From: Borrelia puertoricensis
GTDB lineage: Bacteria; Spirochaetota; Spirochaetia; Borreliales; Borreliaceae
Length of the DNA: 64,000 bases
Direction: 5' to 3'
Assembly (NCBI RefSeq): GCF_023035875.1
Contig: NZ_CP075379.1
Coordinates: 1-64,000, forward strand
Below are positions 1 through 8,033 of this stretch, piece after piece. The notes below the pieces were generated by a model. That model saw only the letters and a list, made by a program, of their open reading frames with translations, was not told the origin of the DNA and did no database searches. Both the position numbers and the translations under genes were made by a program. Within the stretch, counting starts at the first letter, position 1. Every line of letters starts with the position of its first letter.

Positions 1-30
1 ATATTTAGTTTTTATTAGTATAAGAAATAA
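1..30. other. Left hairpin telomere of the linear chromosome
   Basis: Bases 16-22 read TAGTATA, the best conserved box of Borrelia hairpin telomeres. In known telomeres it lies about 14-16 bases from the closed end, where the telomere resolvase ResT acts. The bases before it are almost pure A+T, as expected. The window starts at base 1 and the neighbouring genes are of plasmid-like subtelomeric type, so I infer this is the physical left end. Bases 31-158 contain no gene that I can recognise. Confidence 0.75.
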
Positions 31-158
31 GAAAAATTAGATATCAAATCATTCATTATACAAAGCTAACCAAACAAATAAAATCGAAATAAACTTTCTA
101 ACCTATTCCATAATTCTTGTATCTCTTCTTTTAATCCTTTTTCCTCCAATTCTTCTCC

Positions 159-845
159 CTATATATTTTTTAAAGATCTAAGCAAAACCTCAATGGTTGC
201 CTCAATCTTTCTGGCATAATCATCAGCAGCCCTACAGTCTTCCTCAGCTTTTTGTTTAACTTCTCCTGCTTTTTTCCAAGCGTCAATAGCAACATCCAAT
301 TTTTTTTCAGCATCAAAAATTCTATTATCCTTATTATCTTCAACGGATACAGAATTCTTAATTTGAGCAAGTTCAGAAATAGCTTGATCCAAAGCCTTAT
401 CAGCTCTATTATACTCTTCAATAGATTTAGTCCAAATATCATAAAATTTACCAACCATATCTCCAGCCGCAAAGGACATTTTATAAAGATTTGACAGAGT
501 CTTTTCATTATATCCACACCACCATTGCAATTTTTTAAATTCATTATCAAAATTTTCCAAAGAAGGTATATTAAAACCAATTTCATCTTTTTTCTCATTT
601 TGAACTTCAAAAATTATATCCTCTTGACCTACATTAACATTTTCTTCCTTAATTTCATCAAGTTCAAAATCTTGCTCCAAAACCTTATTACCATCTCTAT
701 TGAAGGGAACGCTACCAATATTATCCTCAACAATACCATCATTACTAATCTTACTGATAATATTTCTTAAACTTTCACCATGATTACAACTTGTAATAAA
801 TAAAACTAAAAACACTATTGATAATAAACTTACCTTGCGTCCCAT
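159..845 (-). CDS. Predicted surface lipoprotein, subtelomeric
   Basis: This encodes a lipoprotein of about 228 residues of unknown function. The chosen start (complement of 843-845) gives MGRKVSLLS followed by a hydrophobic stretch and the lipobox FITSC, so the mature protein would be lipidated near residue 20. The middle is acidic and probably extended. The C-terminal 130 residues are rich in Ala, Lys and Glu and look like a helical bundle, with a WWCGYNEKT segment before it. Two in-frame upstream ATGs exist, but a TATAAT box at 890-895 on the same strand would place the transcript start at or just before the first of them, so the ATG with the proper signal peptide is preferred. It is the first gene inside the telomere. 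It may belong to a plasmid-encoded Borrelia lipoprotein family, but I do not recognise which. Confidence 0.75.
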   Translation of the reverse strand: MGRKVSLLSIVFLVLFITSCNHGESLRNIISKISNDGIVEDNIGSVPFNRDGNKVLEQDFELDEIKEENVNVGQEDIIFEVQNEKKDEIGFNIPSLENFDNEFKKLQWWCGYNEKTLSNLYKMSFAAGDMVGKFYDIWTKSIEEYNRADKALDQAISELAQIKNSVSVEDNKDNRIFDAEKKLDVAIDAWKKAGEVKQKAEEDCRAADDYARKIEATIEVLLRSLKNI

Positions 846-953
846 AATATACATTTCATTTAATTGATGTATAAGGATCATAATATGTCATTATATTGCA
901 ACTTTATAAAATAAAGCATAATTTCAACAAAAATTTAAGAATTACATATTCAA

Positions 954-982
954 TACGGTTACCTTATTACAAGGTAACCGTA
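954..982 (-). terminator. Hairpin downstream of the P13 paralogue
   Basis: A perfect 12-bp stem (954-965 with 971-982) encloses a 5-base loop, ATTAC. It lies just after the stop codon of the minus-strand P13 paralogue and upstream of the lipoprotein at 159-845, so a transcription terminator is the simplest reading. The T-tract after the stem on the minus strand is weak. Confidence 0.6.
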
Positions 983-1029
983 AGTAAACATATTAAAACT
1001 ATACTCAAATTTTATTTTACATTTTATAA

Positions 1030-1560
1030 TCAATACTTCTTAGTAAAAGCAAGTTCAAACGACAAACCAGCATTTTCGTTGAAATTTACTTCAAATTGGG
1101 GCTTAAATCCTCCCAAAGATATACCCAATTTTTCTCGAAGTTTCCTATTATAACTAGACGCATATGTAAAGGGACTTATTATCTCAACAATTCGTGTTAT
1201 AAATAAAGTAATTCCACCTAAAGACACCAAAGATAATGCAAACGTTGGTGTTTCAATACCTTTATATTGAGAAAGAGAATATATACCACCACTAATCAAA
1301 CCTACACCCAACATATCAAATCCTAAAATCAGTAATCCACCAGTAAAATTTCCTTGCATGAATGAACCTGTACCAAAACCCACAAAAAAATTCAATAAAA
1401 AAGGCACTAAAGTATTTTGTTTATGAAGTTCATAAATCAACAACTTGTTATCCATATTACCTTCAGTAGCTACAGTATCAGAAGCAATCTCATCATAACT
1501 TTGGGCAAAACTAACAACAATACAAACAAAAAATAACATTAAAATTAATACTTGTTTCAT
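1030..1560 (-). CDS. P13-family outer-membrane porin paralogue
   Basis: This encodes a 176-residue integral outer-membrane protein of the P13 family. It starts at the ATG at 1558-1560, preceded by an AAGGTGGT Shine-Dalgarno sequence. The longer reading back to 1611 would overlap the predicted -10 box (TATAAT, complement of 1612-1617) and is rejected. Residues 1-20 form a signal peptide (MKQVLILML...SFAQ), followed by three or more hydrophobic segments. The C-terminus, with PFTYASSYNRKL and a final FTKKY, is nearly the same as in the chromosomal P13 at 31696-32220. In B. burgdorferi P13 forms channels and is C-terminally processed by CtpA, and its paralogues are plasmid-borne. A copy next to the telomere therefore suggests plasmid-to-chromosome transfer. 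Confidence 0.88.
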   Translation of the reverse strand: MKQVLILMLFFVCIVVSFAQSYDEIASDTVATEGNMDNKLLIYELHKQNTLVPFLLNFFVGFGTGSFMQGNFTGGLLILGFDMLGVGLISGGIYSLSQYKGIETPTFALSLVSLGGITLFITRIVEIISPFTYASSYNRKLREKLGISLGGFKPQFEVNFNENAGLSFELAFTKKY

Positions 1561-1656
1561 AAACACCACCTTACCTTCCCAAAAAATGCTCAACATTTTC
1601 ATAATATCCATATTATAACATATAAAAACTTAATCATTCTCTTACCATGCTACCCA

Positions 1657-1683
1657 TTTTGTTATAAATGTCTTATAACAAAA
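1657..1683. terminator. 11-bp perfect hairpin between subtelomeric genes
   Basis: TTTTGTTATAA (1657-1667) and TTATAACAAAA (1673-1683) form an 11-bp stem with a 5-base loop. It lies downstream of the minus-strand lipoprotein gene at 1793-2791 and about 40 bases upstream of the -10 box of the P13 paralogue. It could be a terminator for the former or an operator-like site for the latter. The sequence does not decide between them. Confidence 0.45.
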
Positions 1684-1792
1684 ACTTTATTCATTAAATG
1701 ATTTATTGCTTACTACTTCTATCCCATTCTTTCTATTTATTCTTCCTCTTTTTCATCATATTCTTTTCTTCTATTCTTTTCATTTCTTCTTC

Positions 1793-2791
1793 CTATTCTA
1801 GTTTTTCTCCTCTATAGAATATCTCTTGCAACAAATCACCAATCTCTTTTCCTCTTTTTTCAACCTCTATAACTGCATCATTACCATTTTTACTATTGAT
1901 CAGTCTATTAAATACCTTGTAAAATCTTTCTGCTGTCATTTCTTCTTTCGACAAATTATAATTTGTCAGAACAAGAAGAATATGCGATACAGAACCTATC
2001 AAGATACTATATTCTCTTACTTTCTGCGTAAGATTTATAACTTCTTCCGTAGTCGAATATTTGTCAAAAATAAGGCGATTTCTCGGCTCCGCAAATTTAC
2101 CACTTAAGGGAAATAAAGTAGAACATGACATTCTGCCTAACATATTCAATAAATCTCTAATAGCAGGCCGATATCGATTATATAGCCTCAACCTCTCTGA
2201 TGCATCCATACTACGATAAGCGGACTCAGAAACACTACGAGGGGGATACATTGTATATATTGCAAATGCTACAGCATAAATAAGCGCAGGATGATACCTC
2301 ATAGAAGCATAAATAATTTCTTCATTGAAACTATATCCCCATTCTCTTACGTCAAATATATTATCAAAGACCAAAAACGGAAAACCTTTTCCTGCATGAT
2401 TAACAGGTTCATAACGTTTAATATCATGTCTAAATGTATAAAGCTCTTCTCTTGCTTCATAAAATTGTTTTAAAGCTTCCTCTTTCGTTGTTGCTTCTTG
2501 TTTTTCTAGATCCTCTAAAAATAAATCGAAATCTATCGGCTCAACAATTATATCATTTTGTTCACCTGAAGGAGGAGGAACATCAGGAGGAGGAGGAACA
2601 TCAGGAGGAGGAGGAACATCAGGAGGAGGAGGAACATCAGGAGGAGTAACGACACCACTAGGAGGATGGACCATTTTATTTGACCTAGCTCCAAATAATT
2701 TTTGAGCTAAACTTCCTTCTTCTCTTATTTTTGCATTGTAACCACAACTTATCACAAACACAACAAAAAACATTATACTTACTCTTACCAT
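1793..2791 (-). CDS. Predicted lipoprotein with proline-rich repeat stalk
   Basis: This encodes a 332-residue lipoprotein. Residues 1-16 (MVRVSIMFFVVFVISC) are a lipoprotein signal with Cys16 as the predicted acylation site. After about 27 residues there is a proline-rich stalk made of PPPPDV units (roughly residues 49-74). An acidic helical linker follows, then a domain of about 220 residues rich in Tyr, Arg and Leu that I cannot assign. The start has a strong site, AAGGAG, seven bases before the ATG, and a TATAAT box (complement of 2815-2820) lies upstream. The stalk probably holds the C-terminal domain away from the membrane. The function is unknown. It may belong to a relapsing-fever surface-lipoprotein family, which I cannot confirm by eye. 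Confidence 0.78.
   Translation of the reverse strand: MVRVSIMFFVVFVISCGYNAKIREEGSLAQKLFGARSNKMVHPPSGVVTPPDVPPPPDVPPPPDVPPPPDVPPPSGEQNDIIVEPIDFDLFLEDLEKQEATTKEEALKQFYEAREELYTFRHDIKRYEPVNHAGKGFPFLVFDNIFDVREWGYSFNEEIIYASMRYHPALIYAVAFAIYTMYPPRSVSESAYRSMDASERLRLYNRYRPAIRDLLNMLGRMSCSTLFPLSGKFAEPRNRLIFDKYSTTEEVINLTQKVREYSILIGSVSHILLVLTNYNLSKEEMTAERFYKVFNRLINSKNGNDAVIEVEKRGKEIGDLLQEIFYRGEKLE
2571..2646. repeat. 18-bp tandem repeat encoding PPPPDV
   Basis: The plus strand shows three exact copies of an 18-base unit (GGAGGAGGAGGAACATCA at 2586-2603, 2604-2621 and 2622-2639). They are flanked by a shortened copy at 2571-2585 and a diverged one at 2640-2646. The units are in frame in the minus-strand lipoprotein gene, so gain or loss of a unit would change stalk length by six residues without breaking the reading frame. 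Confidence 0.9.
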
Positions 2792-2847
2792 TAAAATTCT
2801 CCTTTTTTATATTCATTATAACTTCTATATTAAATCTATTAGAACTT

Positions 2848-3459
2848 TTAACTATTATTATTCAGCATATCATCAACATTAAGTACCAATCTTTGTTTCT
2901 CTCTTATAACCAAACCTCTATTCATTAAATCCGATAGATAATTCCTTATTCTATAATACGATAAATTCGTATCTCTCTTAATGTCCCTCAAAGACTTTAT
3001 GGTACGATTATCATATTCTAAATTAGATGCAATAAATTCAAGTGATTCATCAACACTTTTAGACGGTTTTTTATTCCCTCCTACACTCTGAATGCGACTA
3101 CCTTGTACCTTTTTAACCTTACTTCTTGTAGATAATGGAACAGAGTGTAATAACTTTTGTTTGTAAAACTTATGATAAGCATTCTGTATTATACAAAATA
3201 CCATTGCTAAAAATATATCTAGACATACAGACAATAATAGTAATGAATAAACAAAAATTATATTAAGATAATCATCACTAGCAATAACAACAGACGTCCC
3301 ATTCAAAACATTAGCCGCTTTAATGCGATTATTATTTATAGCTGTTATTTCAATCAAATTACTAAGTTTAAAACGCAAATCCCTTAAAGATTGTAAATGC
3401 TCATCCCTTTGATTAAACAAAATCTTATTCTCTTTGGTTGCATTCTCAATTTCTCTCAT
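2848..3459 (-). CDS. Membrane protein with C-terminal winged-helix-like domain
   Basis: This encodes a 203-residue protein of unknown function. Residues 1-50 are charged and probably coiled-coil. Residues 65-93 form one strong hydrophobic segment, and 95-135 are basic. The last 65 residues (EFIASNLEYDNRTIKSL...NLSYYRIRNYLSDLMNRGLVIREKQ) have the helix pattern of a winged helix-turn-helix DNA-binding domain. A membrane-tethered regulator or a phage/plasmid-type protein is possible, but this is inference. A TATAAT box ends only six bases before the ATG, so the transcript is probably leaderless. Confidence 0.6.
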   Translation of the reverse strand: MREIENATKENKILFNQRDEHLQSLRDLRFKLSNLIEITAINNNRIKAANVLNGTSVVIASDDYLNIIFVYSLLLLSVCLDIFLAMVFCIIQNAYHKFYKQKLLHSVPLSTRSKVKKVQGSRIQSVGGNKKPSKSVDESLEFIASNLEYDNRTIKSLRDIKRDTNLSYYRIRNYLSDLMNRGLVIREKQRLVLNVDDMLNNNS

Positions 3460-3465
3460 GTAATA

Positions 3466-3494
3466 ATTATAGGACTTGTAACAAAATCTGTAAG
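3466..3494 (-). promoter_or_regulatory. Promoter of the winged-helix-like gene, predicted leaderless
   Basis: On the minus strand CTTACA (3489-3494) and TATAAT (3466-3471) are separated by 17 bases. The ATG begins six bases after the -10 box, which is where transcription would start, and there is no Shine-Dalgarno sequence. Confidence 0.55.
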
Positions 3495-3532
3495 TTCATG
3501 GATGAGTTTTGAGAGTTTTTTTAGCTTGATGT

Positions 3533-3760
3533 TTGAAGATACTATTAGGTATACTTAGGTATACTGTTGTAAGTATTAAAAAAAGTCAAGGAGAAAAGGA
3601 AGAAGGGATTCGTAAGCTACTCTCTAGTAAAGAGAGAATAATTGAAGGTGAAATATCTAGTATTGATATTAAGATAAAGAATAATAATGATCGTATAGAA
3701 TTTGCCAAGAATAAACATTTGAGCTTAGATTATACATATAAAACTATGAAGCAAGATTAA
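3533..3760 (+). pseudogene. Short ORF, possible gene remnant
   Basis: An open frame of 75 codons begins only with TTG and has no ribosome-binding site at that position. Its Lys/Glu-rich helical product (KSQGEKEEGIRKLL...YTYKTMKQD) resembles the coiled-coil part of a larger protein. Upstream, a near-duplicated AGGTATACT motif and stop codons in the other frames suggest decay. It lies between the accessory lipoprotein region and the conserved chromosome core. I cannot assign a parent family, and it could be non-coding. Confidence 0.3.
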
Positions 3761-3949
3761 TACAAATAATTGCTACTCTCTCTAAGAACGCAAACACTGA
3801 AGCCCTAGACACACCTTCAACCACACGCTTCCTTAGTAAACATAAGAAAAGCAATAAATAATGTCTATTGTAATAGAATATGTTACTATAATCATAGTAC
3901 TACAAATAAAGACAAATATTAAATAAAATATACTAATGAACAGAAAAAT

Positions 3950-5737
3950 ATGCTAAAAGGGTATACATTAAATATGACAAATCTAAGAGATGCTATTAAT
4001 GAAATGATACTTTCTCATTCAGGATTTAGAAAGATATTTGCAAAATCAAAAAATGAAAATTCAATAGAATATGAAATAAATGATGACGACAAAATATTGG
4101 TTGCTCTTATAACCTTTACAATATCAAATTATTTTAAAGATAAACCAAGAAAATACATCAATGTTGGATTAGATTCAAGAGCAACAGGAAATATAATCTC
4201 AGAGATAATAATTAAAACCTTAATTTTAAATAATAACAGTGTAAATTTTTTTGGAATACTCCCAATACCAGAAATCTTAGCCTATACAAAAGAAAATCAA
4301 AATTCAAAAGGATTTATATACATTTCTGCCAGTCATAATCCTACAGGATATAATGGCATTAAAATTGGATTAAATGATGGAGGAGTGCTAAATTCAAATG
4401 AAACAAATAAAATAATACGTCAGATCAGATCCAACATTGAAAATGAAACTTTAATAAACAATCTAATAACAGGCTTACAAAAGTTTAATACCAATGCTAT
4501 GCAATTAAAAACATATGAAGCAATTATCACTTCACAGGCTAGACATAAAACACAATCTTATAACTCATATAAGTCATTAATGCAACAAATAATATATTCA
4601 GATACACATAATCAAAAAAACATTGACATACTAAAAAAGACTATAAAAAAAGAACCTATAGGAATCATAGGAGAGATGAATGGTAGTTCTCGCATTAATT
4701 CAATTGATAGGGAAATGATTGAATCTTTGGGAATAAAATTGGAATTTCATAACACAGAAATTGGTATCTTTAAACATGGAATGACTCCTGAAGGGACATC
4801 TTTAAACATGTGCAAACAAATATTAGAACAAAAATTTAAGAATGACAATTCTTTCAAATTAGGATATGTCCCTGATTGTGATGGAGACAGAGGCAATTTG
4901 GTCGCAATTTTAAAAAAAGAACAAGCGAGTATCATTACACCACAAAAAATATTTGCACTCTCAGTACTCTCAGAGCTTAGCTATCTTTACCATACGGGAA
5001 TTAAAGACAATTTAGCTGTCGTAGTTAATGATGCAACCTCACTAAACATTGAAAAAATAGCCTCGTTATTTAACACAAAAGTTTATAGAGTGGAAGTTGG
5101 TGAAGCTAACTTAACAGAAATGGCTGACCTTTTACGAAATAAAGGATTAATAGTAAAAATTTTGGGAGAAGGATCAAATGGGGGAAATATTACATACCCT
5201 TCAAAAGTAAGAGACCCACTAACAACTCTCTTTAGCATCATAAAATTGCTTAAAATCAAAAATCTTTACAAAATATGGTGTTCAATATCTAATAATTCAT
5301 ATAATGAACACTATACTCTTGAGGACATATTAAAGACAATCAATTTTTATAGCAATGTAGAAGTATCATCAGAAAAAGCCATGCTTAAAATAAAAGCAAA
5401 AAATCAAGAAATACTAAAAACCAACTATGAAAAATTATTAGAAAAAGAATTCAACAATAATACCGTATTACAAAAACTACCAATACATAATTATGAAATT
5501 ATAAATTATGAGGGTATTAAACAAACTCTATCTAGAACAGGTGACTCATCAGGAGGGCTTAAAGTTTTATTTAAAAATAATAAACATGAAATAATTGCTA
5601 GTTTATGGTTCCGTGGCTCAAAAACGGAACCAATATTTAGAGTATTAAGTGAGGTCATATCTGAACATAATGATTTACTATATCCTCTCTTAGATTTTCA
5701 TACAGATTTAATACACTCGGCTAACTCTTTAACCTAA
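3950..5737 (+). CDS. Phosphohexomutase (phosphoglucomutase/phosphomannomutase family)
   Basis: This is a 595-residue alpha-D-phosphohexomutase that would interconvert hexose 1- and 6-phosphates in the cytoplasm. The catalytic loop is ISASHNPTGYNG, with the phosphorylated serine at about residue 128. The metal-binding loop is PDCDGDR near 307-312, the sugar-specificity loop GEGSNGG near 406-412, and the phosphate-binding loop RGSKTEPIFR near 558. The protein is longer than typical bacterial enzymes (about 450-550). An internal ATG at 3974 is an alternative start, and neither start has a clear Shine-Dalgarno. It is the first conserved core gene (B31 BB_0004 position). The exact substrate cannot be read from the sequence. 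Confidence 0.88.
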   Translation: MLKGYTLNMTNLRDAINEMILSHSGFRKIFAKSKNENSIEYEINDDDKILVALITFTISNYFKDKPRKYINVGLDSRATGNIISEIIIKTLILNNNSVNFFGILPIPEILAYTKENQNSKGFIYISASHNPTGYNGIKIGLNDGGVLNSNETNKIIRQIRSNIENETLINNLITGLQKFNTNAMQLKTYEAIITSQARHKTQSYNSYKSLMQQIIYSDTHNQKNIDILKKTIKKEPIGIIGEMNGSSRINSIDREMIESLGIKLEFHNTEIGIFKHGMTPEGTSLNMCKQILEQKFKNDNSFKLGYVPDCDGDRGNLVAILKKEQASIITPQKIFALSVLSELSYLYHTGIKDNLAVVVNDATSLNIEKIASLFNTKVYRVEVGEANLTEMADLLRNKGLIVKILGEGSNGGNITYPSKVRDPLTTLFSIIKLLKIKNLYKIWCSISNNSYNEHYTLEDILKTINFYSNVEVSSEKAMLKIKAKNQEILKTNYEKLLEKEFNNNTVLQKLPIHNYEIINYEGIKQTLSRTGDSSGGLKVLFKNNKHEIIASLWFRGSKTEPIFRVLSEVISEHNDLLYPLLDFHTDLIHSANSLT

Positions 5738-5806
5738 TTAACATACAGAAATTATGACACAAAATTCAAACAAATTGATTTCTTATGGTTAATTACGCGG
5801 TACAAC

Positions 5807-6862
5807 TTACATACTTGGATTATTTTTTAAAATTTTCTCTACATTTCTTCTAACCCCATCCCACGTCTTTGATATACCCATCAAATTTTTAGCATTTTTT
5901 ATAACTTCTACTGCAACTTTTCTAGTTTTACTTGTCCCTTCAAATATTATTTCATCAATATAACCCTTTTTAGCTTTAAAAAATTTTCTTCTCTCTCTAA
6001 TTGGTATTAAAAATTGATTTAAAACCTCAAAAAGCCTCTCTTTAACTTCAACATCTCCAATTGTACCCTTCCTATACCTAGTTTTAAACTCATAAAGCTC
6101 ATCAATATTACTATTAAAAAGATCATGATAAATAAAAACAGGATTACCATCAACTTCTCCTGGTATATCTGCTCTCACTCTTTTTGGATCTGTAAACATA
6201 GACATAACTTTCTTACGCAATAATTCCTCATCATCACTTAAAAATATCGCATTACCAAAACTTTTACTCATCTTAACCTTGCCATAAATTCCCACAAGAG
6301 CCTGAGAATCTGTAAAGACAGCTTCAGGGATTGGAAAAAAATCTCCATAAAGATAATTAAATTTCCTAGCAAGTTCTCTTGTAAGTTCAATATGAGCCTC
6401 ATTATCACGTCCAACTGGAACTAAATTAGCCTTTGTCATCAAAATATCCGCACTCATAAGAACAGGATAACCCAAAAGTCCATAAGGAATCTCAGATAGT
6501 CCAGCAGCAATACTCATGTCCTTGATACTAGGAATCCTTTGCAAACGATTAACCATTACAATCATTGATAGTACTAAATTTAACTCTAAAAGCTCAGGTA
6601 TAGCTGATTGCAAATAGATATTAACTTTTTCAGGATTAATCCCACACGCCAAATAATCCAAAACCATTTCTCTAACATTAACAGATATTTCATTAATGCT
6701 TTTTAAATCTGGTTTTGTAGTAAGAGTATGCAAATCCGCTATAATAATATAAGTCTCATATTCCTCCTGATACTTTAATCTATTAACAATAGACCCAACA
6801 TAATGCCCTAAATGAAGAGAGCCTGTAGGTCTATCCCCTGTAAGCATAACTTTTCTCTGCAA
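5807..6862 (-). CDS. trpS: Tryptophan--tRNA ligase
   Basis: This class I aminoacyl-tRNA synthetase of 351 residues charges tRNA-Trp. The HIGH-type motif appears as HLGH at residues 17-20 after TGDRPTGSL, and the KMSKS motif is intact near residue 197 (KVKMSKSFGNA). The length is typical. The start is TTG, with GGAGAG eight bases upstream, and it lies directly after the stop of the AI-2E permease frame, so the two genes are probably co-transcribed. Confidence 0.96.
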   Translation of the reverse strand: MQRKVMLTGDRPTGSLHLGHYVGSIVNRLKYQEEYETYIIIADLHTLTTKPDLKSINEISVNVREMVLDYLACGINPEKVNIYLQSAIPELLELNLVLSMIVMVNRLQRIPSIKDMSIAAGLSEIPYGLLGYPVLMSADILMTKANLVPVGRDNEAHIELTRELARKFNYLYGDFFPIPEAVFTDSQALVGIYGKVKMSKSFGNAIFLSDDEELLRKKVMSMFTDPKRVRADIPGEVDGNPVFIYHDLFNSNIDELYEFKTRYRKGTIGDVEVKERLFEVLNQFLIPIRERRKFFKAKKGYIDEIIFEGTSKTRKVAVEVIKNAKNLMGISKTWDGVRRNVEKILKNNPSM

Positions 6863-6864
6863 AC

Positions 6865-7937
6865 CTAACTCTCCTTATTATTATCAACACTTAAGATCTT
6901 TGAACCACTTAAAAACACAGAAAAAGGTTTTAAACACACTATATTATCTACTATTACTTTTATAATCACTGTAAAAGGATAGGCTATTAAAAGTCCCACA
7001 ATACCCCAAAGCCATCCCCAAAAGAAAAGAAAACAAAGCAGTAAAAAAGGAGAAAGATCAAGCCTATGTCCTTGCATCTTAGGCTCAAGAATATTCCCAA
7101 TCAACATTTGAACAAATGTATTATATATAAATATATAAAAAACCAAATTTAAATTAGGATAAAACTGTACTAAAGCAGCTATCACAATAAAAAAAACCGC
7201 CAAAATTGAACCTATACTTGGAATAAAATTAAAAACAAATGTAAGAACCCCCCATACACGAGGAAAATCTTGTCCAAACAACTTTAAACCTATAAACACT
7301 AAAAACCCTGTAAGACAACTAACAAAGAGCTTTATTCCCAGATACTTACTAATCTGATTATTTATTGTACTTAAAGCCTCAATAAATATACTCGAAACAG
7401 ATTGTTTAAAAGCATTTTTAACCTTGATATCAAAAATGTGTATTTCTGATAGTAAAAAATATAACAATAAAAATAATACAACCAAACTACTTGCAAATCC
7501 AATAATCTCATTAGATATCCGAGTTAAAAAAGGATAAATATATTTAGAAAAATCTATATTGCTAATAATATCACTATCTAACTTATATTTTTCAAGAATA
7601 TCTACCATAATAAAAATTAACTGCTTCTGATAATAAGGTAATTGATCAATTAATACAGTAACACTATAATAAACAAAACTAAAAACCAAATAAGAAAATG
7701 AAAAAGAACAAAAAAAATTACAAAAACTATTAAAACTCTTGGGATCTTTAGTTTTTTAAGAAAAGTATAAATGGGATATACCAAAAACCCAAGAACCACC
7801 GCAATAGCTAAAGGTTTAAATATTGTTTGTGCTATTTTTAAAATAGCAATTAACATTACAATCAAAGCTACAACATAAAACACAGACTGTAATTTAACAA
7901 ACTTTAATCTATCAGTTGATTTTAGCTCTAAAGACAT
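6865..7937 (-). pseudogene. AI-2E/PerM-family permease, frameshifted
   Basis: Two overlapping frames together encode one multi-pass membrane protein of the AI-2E (YhhT/PerM) family. The N-terminal piece (complement of 7650-7937, 95 codons) carries the first hydrophobic segments. The C-terminal piece (complement of 6865-7689, about 275 codons) carries the rest, including the typical GNILEPKMQGHRLDLSP segment near its end. The frames differ by -1. The break lies in a T-rich stretch with a run of eight (7710-7717) and a run of five (7681-7685), so loss of one T explains it. It may be a real pseudogene, a strain polymorphism or a sequencing error. The downstream piece has only a TTG with no clear ribosome site. 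It sits upstream of trpS in the same operon. Confidence 0.8.
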
Positions 7938-8033
7938 CTCATTGCTCCTTCAATATATCTTAATTATTATGAAAAATATTTAAAAACAAAATCAATATTC
8001 ACTCACGAATATTTGCCAAAATTTAAAATCAAT

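Noticed and set aside
1561..1611. Longer start for the P13 paralogue
   Set aside because: The extra 17 codons would overlap the promoter and remove the signal peptide from the N-terminus.
2434..2649. Plus-strand ORF with HQEEEE repeats
   Set aside because: It is the mirror of the in-frame 18-base repeat of the minus-strand lipoprotein gene and has no signal or ribosome site of its own.
7681..7717. Programmed ribosomal frameshift in the AI-2E permease
   Set aside because: No X XXY YYZ heptamer in the correct phase gives good re-pairing, and the family is not known to use frameshifting. A one-base indel is simpler.
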